DNA of 64,000 nucleotides from positions 1-64,000 of the forward strand of contig NZ_JAOPHT010000016.1 in the NCBI RefSeq assembly GCF_025515305.1. Direction: 5' to 3'. The stretch is from Roseicyclus sediminis (lineage in GTDB: Bacteria > Pseudomonadota > Alphaproteobacteria > Rhodobacterales > Rhodobacteraceae). A model generated the notes under the pieces. That model saw nothing but the letters and a program-made list of their open reading frames with translations. It was not told where the DNA came from and made no database searches. Of this stretch, positions 60,153-64,000 are shown piece after piece; the stretch's first letter is position 1, and the number at the start of each line of letters is the position of its first letter. Both the position numbers and the translations under genes were made by a program.

Positions 60153-60824
60153 TTACCGGTCTTCCACGACGACGGGCTGTGAGCCGTCCGTGCCACCATC
60201 CGCGGGCGCGTCCGGCAGGGCGATCTCGACGTCGATGATCGGGTCCTCGCCGCCGTCGCCCAGCGTCGCGTCGATCGCGGCGATGGCCGTCTCGGTGATG
60301 TCGACGCTGTCCGCGGACAGCAGCACCGCGCGGCTGTCCATCAGGACGGCCGCGCCGCGTTCCCGCACGATCTCGAGCAGGATCGGGGCCGCAAGCTCGA
60401 AGAATTGCGTCTGCGCGGCGTCGGCCTGTTCGCTGATGTCGCGGGCCTTGGCCTCCTGCGCGGCGCGGATCGCCTCGACACGGGTGTCGAACTCATCCGC
60501 CATCACGCGGAAATCGGCGGGCGGGAGGGTATCGCGCATCTCCGTCAGGTCGAGCTCCTCGGCGGTGAGCCGGGTCTCGATGCGCCGGTTCTCGGCCGAA
60601 AGCGCGGAAGACGCCGCCTCGAGCTCGCGCTGGATGCGCTGGCCATAGAGGCTACGGGCGATCAGGCGTTCCTGATTGAGGACGAGGATACTGGCCGCCG
60701 GGCCGGGATCGGCCGCGCCCTGCTGGGCGGCGGCCGGACCGATCAGCGCCGCGGCAAACGCAATGCCCGCCGCGGCGACGATGCCCGGAAATCCCCGGCG
60801 CGAGAACCGGCCCGGCTGCACCAT
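60153..60824 (-). CDS. OmpH/Skp family periplasmic chaperone
   Basis: A 223-aa secreted coiled-coil chaperone for outer-membrane proteins. It has a signal peptide ending near PAAAQQ, the start motif [20 protein letters not shown], and a long helical hairpin ([20 protein letters not shown] and [20 protein letters not shown]). The C-terminal tail is acidic and proline-rich, longer than in E. coli Skp. It follows bamA by seven bases. Confidence 0.88.
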   Translation of the reverse strand: MVQPGRFSRRGFPGIVAAAGIAFAAALIGPAAAQQGAADPGPAASILVLNQERLIARSLYGQRIQRELEAASSALSAENRRIETRLTAEELDLTEMRDTLPPADFRVMADEFDTRVEAIRAAQEAKARDISEQADAAQTQFFELAAPILLEIVRERGAAVLMDSRAVLLSADSVDITETAIAAIDATLGDGGEDPIIDVEIALPDAPADGGTDGSQPVVVEDR

Positions 60825-60831
60825 GGCAGCC

Positions 60832-63174
60832 TCAGAACCGGGTCTCGACCGTGAAGTCGAATTCGCGGGTGCGGTCGTAGGGCTGCGTGTCCAGCGCGCG
60901 GCTGAAGTTGAAGCGCAGCGGGCCGAGGGCCGTATCCCAGAAGACCGAGAAGCCGATGGTCGAGCGCCAGTGCAGGCTGTCATCGACGGTTCCGGCGAAG
61001 CCGGCCGTGTTGTCGAGCCCCCAGACCGAACCCACGTCGTAGAAGACGCCGCCGGAGATCCCGTATTCCTCGGGCAGACCCAGCGGGAACGCCGCCTCGA
61101 AGCGCGCAACGGCGAAGTAGTTGCCGCCGAGAGCGTCGTTGTTCGGCGCGGTCGTGTCACGGGGTCCGAGACCGTAGGTGTCGAAGCCGCGCATCTGCCG
61201 CGAGGACAGGAAGAAGCGGTCGTTGTAGTGGCTCGGCCCGCCCGTCGCGTTCAGGGCCCCGCCCTCGAAGCTTGCGCGCAGCGTCACGTCCTCGCGCATG
61301 ATGGCGCGTTCCGCGATCGCCGCGACCTGGGTGCGGAGATACTCCGCGTCGCCGCCAAGACCGGCGTATTCGCCGAAGACTTCGAAGTTGACCCCAGCGT
61401 TCGGATTCAGGCCCGTGGTGCGGTTGTCGAAGGCATAGCGCAGGCCGACCGCCGAGGTCACGCGCTGACCCTGATCCACCGTGATGATCGGCGACGAGTT
61501 CGCGGCGCTGCCGCCGAAATTGATCTCGCGCTGGTCAAGCCGGTAGCTGAGCGCAAAGCGGCCGTTCTCGCTCGCCGGGAAGCTGAACGTCGTGCCAAAG
61601 CCGTAATCCTCGGTGTCGAAGGAACGATCCTGGGTCTGCGTCTGCTCGTAGTAGGCGTTGATCCCGAAGCCCACGTCACGGGCCAGGAAGTTCGGCTCGT
61701 TGAAGGCGAAGTTGAAGCTCTGCCCGCCTTCGACCGTGCTGACGCCGAAGCGCAGGCTCTGGCCGCGGCCGAGGAAGTTGCTCTCCGAGAAGTTGATGGC
61801 GATGCCCGCCCCGCTGTCGGTCGAGTAGCTGAGCGAGAAGCCGAGCGAACCCGTGGGCTGCTCCTCGACATTCACGTCGACGATGACCTGGTCGGGCGCC
61901 GAGCCTTCGCGGCCCTCGACCTGAACGTCGGAGAAGAAGCCGGTTGCGCGGATGCGCTCGGCGGCCTGGCGGATCGCGCGCGGATCGAAGGGGTCGCCCT
62001 CGACCGTGTCGAACTGGCGCCGGATCACGCGGTCGAGCGTGGTCGCGTTGCCCTCGATGTCGATCCGTTCGACGAAGACGCGCTCGCCGCGGGAAATCAC
62101 GAACTCGACGTCGAGCGTCAGATCGCGGTCGTTGCGCACGATCCGAGGCGCGATGCGGACGAAGCGCAGAGCCTGCTGGGTCGCAAGGTTCTCCATCCGG
62201 GTGATGGTGTTGTCGACGAGGCGCGGGCTGTAGGTCACGCCTTCGCGGATCCGCATGGTGGCGGCGTATTCGTCGGCGTCGACCTCCGGGATCTCGGAGA
62301 CGACGGTGATGTTGCCGAAGCGGAAGCTCTGCCCTTCACGGATGTTGAAGGTCACGAAATAGGCGTCGCGCGCCCGGGTCAGTTCCGGCGTGACGGACAG
62401 GACCTCGAAATCGATGTAGCCGCGGTCGCGGTAGAAATCGGTCAGAAGCTGCCGGTCGAGCGCGATCCGGTCCTCGATGAACGTGTCCGAGCGGATCAGC
62501 GCCGAGAAGAGGCCGGCCTGCGTGCTTTCCAGGACGCGGCGCAGGCGACGGTCGGAATACTCGCGGTTCCCGACGAAGGCGATGCGCTGGGTCTCGACCA
62601 CGCGGCCCTCGGTAACTTCGAACACGAGATCGACCCGATTCTCGTCACGGCGGATGATGACGGGCGTCACGGTCGCGGTCAGGCGACCCGACACGCGGTA
62701 GGCCTCGGCGATGTCTGCGGCATCCTGCTCGGCGGTGGCGGGCGAATAGACGCGGCGCGGCTGCGAGCGGATCACGGCCAGCAGCGCGTCATCGTCGATG
62801 CGGCGGTTGCCCTCGATCGAGATGCGGTTGATCGACGGGTATTCCTGCACCTGGATGACCAGGGTCGCGCCGCGCGGAATGATCTCGACACGCTCGAAAA
62901 GGCCCGAGTTCTGCAGGTTCTGCAAGGCATCGTTGACCTGCCCCGCCGAGACCGACGACCCCGGGGCGATGCCCGCGTAGGCCAGGATGGTCTCGTCGGT
63001 GATGCGCTGATTGCCCTCAACCACGAAACTGGTGAAACGGAACGCTTGCGCCGCGGCCGGCTGCGCGACGACGGTCATCGCGACGGCGGACAAGGCGAGC
63101 GTGGCGGTGCCGGCGGCCGGCGACGAAAGTGCGGCGATCAAAGCGGCAGCTGTGACGCGCTTGTGGCGGATCAT
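60832..63174 (-). CDS. bamA: Outer membrane protein assembly factor BamA
   Basis: A 780-aa outer-membrane insertase. A signal peptide ends near AQPAAAQA; five POTRA domains follow (FTSFVVEGNQRITDETILAY begins the first), then the beta-barrel with GYGLGPRD-type loop RQMRGFDTYGLGPRDTTAP. The chain ends in FDFTVETRF, with the C-terminal phenylalanine typical of barrels. ATG 63174 was chosen over 63207 on the signal-peptide shape. It is preceded by a terminator, so it has its own promoter. Confidence 0.95.
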   Translation of the reverse strand: MIRHKRVTAAALIAALSSPAAGTATLALSAVAMTVVAQPAAAQAFRFTSFVVEGNQRITDETILAYAGIAPGSSVSAGQVNDALQNLQNSGLFERVEIIPRGATLVIQVQEYPSINRISIEGNRRIDDDALLAVIRSQPRRVYSPATAEQDAADIAEAYRVSGRLTATVTPVIIRRDENRVDLVFEVTEGRVVETQRIAFVGNREYSDRRLRRVLESTQAGLFSALIRSDTFIEDRIALDRQLLTDFYRDRGYIDFEVLSVTPELTRARDAYFVTFNIREGQSFRFGNITVVSEIPEVDADEYAATMRIREGVTYSPRLVDNTITRMENLATQQALRFVRIAPRIVRNDRDLTLDVEFVISRGERVFVERIDIEGNATTLDRVIRRQFDTVEGDPFDPRAIRQAAERIRATGFFSDVQVEGREGSAPDQVIVDVNVEEQPTGSLGFSLSYSTDSGAGIAINFSESNFLGRGQSLRFGVSTVEGGQSFNFAFNEPNFLARDVGFGINAYYEQTQTQDRSFDTEDYGFGTTFSFPASENGRFALSYRLDQREINFGGSAANSSPIITVDQGQRVTSAVGLRYAFDNRTTGLNPNAGVNFEVFGEYAGLGGDAEYLRTQVAAIAERAIMREDVTLRASFEGGALNATGGPSHYNDRFFLSSRQMRGFDTYGLGPRDTTAPNNDALGGNYFAVARFEAAFPLGLPEEYGISGGVFYDVGSVWGLDNTAGFAGTVDDSLHWRSTIGFSVFWDTALGPLRFNFSRALDTQPYDRTREFDFTVETRF

Positions 63175-63313
63175 CGAATCCAACCCCTTGGTTTTCCCTG
63201 CAGACACGATCCTGCCTATCGGAGGGATTTAGGGTTGTCAAAACGATGATGCACAGGATGTGGGCATCCGCGCCCAATTCCTGGAACCTGTGTCCGATGC
63301 GTTACGGCGCGAC

Positions 63314-63352
63314 AAAAAAACGTATAGCCCGCGCGGTTATCCGGCGCGGGCT
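63314..63352 (-). terminator. Intrinsic terminator downstream of the 45-aa gene
   Basis: On the minus strand the stem AGCCCGCGC (63344-63352) pairs with GCGCGGGCT (63326-63334) and is followed by ATACG and seven T (63314-63320). It separates rseP and the small gene from bamA. Confidence 0.85.
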
Positions 63353-63383
63353 TCGGGCGCGATGGCGCGGCGGTGCGGGCGGC

Positions 63384-63521
63384 TCAGATTGTCTGCAGCA
63401 GCGAGACGAGCCAACCGGCGAGCGTCAGGCAGGCCACGATCAGCACCGGAACCAGCAGGCGGTCGGTATTGACGGCCACGAAAAGCGACAGGCCGCGGTA
63501 GCTTTCGTTGAGGAATTTCAT
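63384..63521 (-). CDS. 45-aa single-pass membrane peptide
   Basis: An open frame of 45 codons plus stop beginning MKFLNESYRGLSLFVAVNTD, with one hydrophobic segment (VPVLIVACLTLAGWLVSLL) near the C-terminus. A GGAG ribosome site lies eight bases before the ATG. The gene sits between rseP and a strong terminator, on the same strand, with no other gene in the interval. Too short for usual gene finders. A role as a small partner of RseP or of envelope stress signalling is possible, but unproven. Confidence 0.6.
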   Translation of the reverse strand: MKFLNESYRGLSLFVAVNTDRLLVPVLIVACLTLAGWLVSLLQTI

Positions 63522-63676
63522 CTCTCGCTCCGGCTTTGCAGTCACGGACCCGGTTTACGGATCACGACTGAAATGGCGCCCGAATATGGCGCCTTCTGGG
63601 CAAGCGGGGGGAGTTTTCTTGTTACGCCCCGGGGGCCGCCGGCTTGTGGCGTTGCAGCAACAGCCGGCGGCGAACT

Positions 63677-64000
63677 TCAGGGGCAGAAGATGTCGTTGGT
63701 CAGGGCAAACAGCATCAGCGACAGCAGAAGCGTCAGGCCGACGGTCATGAAAACCCGCAGCGCCTTGTCCGACGGCGGCTTGCCCGACACCGCCTCGTAG
63801 GCGTGGAACAGCAGATGCCCGCCGTCGAGGACCGGGATCGGAAAGAGGTTCAGCAGGCCCACGGCCGTCGACAGGACAGCGATGAACCAGATGAAGTCGC
63901 CGATCCCCTGGCTGGCCGCCGCCCCGCTCGTCTCCGCGATGCCGATGGGGCCCTGCAGGTTGCAGGAGGAAATCGCGCCCGTGATCATGTGCCAGAGGCC
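63677..64000 (-). CDS. rseP: RIP metalloprotease RseP (C-terminal part, cut by window edge)
   Basis: The final 107 codons of a site-2 intramembrane protease. NLFPIPVLDGGHLLFHAYEA contains the conserved LDG motif of the third membrane segment (a zinc ligand). QGPIGIAETSGAAASQGIGD precedes it, and a last membrane segment, VFMTVGLTLLLSLMLFAL, ends the chain. The HExxH site lies beyond the window. RseP followed by bamA is the standard order in Gram-negative bacteria. Confidence 0.92.
   Translation of the reverse strand, partial: GLWHMITGAISSCNLQGPIGIAETSGAAASQGIGDFIWFIAVLSTAVGLLNLFPIPVLDGGHLLFHAYEAVSGKPPSDKALRVFMTVGLTLLLSLMLFALTNDIFCP

Noticed and set aside
1-64000. CRISPR arrays and cas genes
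   Set aside because: No series of regularly spaced short repeats and no Cas-like protein was seen.

Overview
The window is high-GC DNA from an alphaproteobacterium, almost certainly of the Rhodobacteraceae (Roseobacter/Rhodobacter relatives). The lineage markers are a permuted two-piece tmRNA whose tag reads ANDNRAPVALAA, an alpha-type SspB, the histidine phosphotransferase ChpT, a trgA-trgB-cysK tellurite/cysteine operon, a dmdA-acuI DMSP demethylation pair, and the rseP-bamA-ompH-fabZ-lpxA-lpxI-lpxB envelope run.

Positions 1 to about 18.5 kb look accessory. A minus-strand phage or phage-satellite module (1-6228) carries an AlpA-like regulator, a primase-polymerase fused to an Fe-S-type helicase, a ParB-methyltransferase fusion, a small membrane protein and a P27 terminase small subunit. 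A resolvase gene sits where a terminase large subunit would be expected. A plus-strand recombinase module follows (6461-10673): an unknown 297-aa protein, a second AlpA-like protein, a 66-aa protein, DUF2924, a large serine recombinase and two ParB/KorB-like paralogues, one of them truncated beside an AT-rich orphan gene. From 11.1 to 16.3 kb are a DUF924 gene, a membrane protein flanked by two copies of a palindromic repeat, a two-domain SnoaL-like secreted protein, an SDR oxidoreductase, a divergent TetR regulator and a DUF418 membrane protein. An AT-rich AIPR-family (abortive infection) gene closes the region.

From tRNA-Ser(GGA) at 19.1 kb onward the window looks like core chromosome. One leftward run is trgA-trgB-cysK-mscS-alaX. 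Next come cfa and phrB. Then a five-gene leftward operon, DUF2182-DUF1326-DinB-dmdA-acuI, is divergent from a GntR/FadR regulator that has a perfect inverted repeat abutting its start codon. A protein-quality-control cluster follows (clpS, ssrA, sspB), then fumC and small genes, a P450 coupled to a membrane hydrolase, ccdA, tusA, trmJ, thiE, the ornithine-lipid pair olsB-olsA, chpT, gmk-yicC, class II DAHP synthase, a GlxA regulator and glnE.

The right end (56.8-64 kb) is the outer-membrane and lipid A assembly cluster transcribed leftward: rseP (partial), a 45-aa membrane peptide gene, bamA, ompH, fabZ, lpxA, lpxI and lpxB. No lpxD lies in this run.

All functional calls come from reading motifs and protein resemblance by eye. 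No database search was run.
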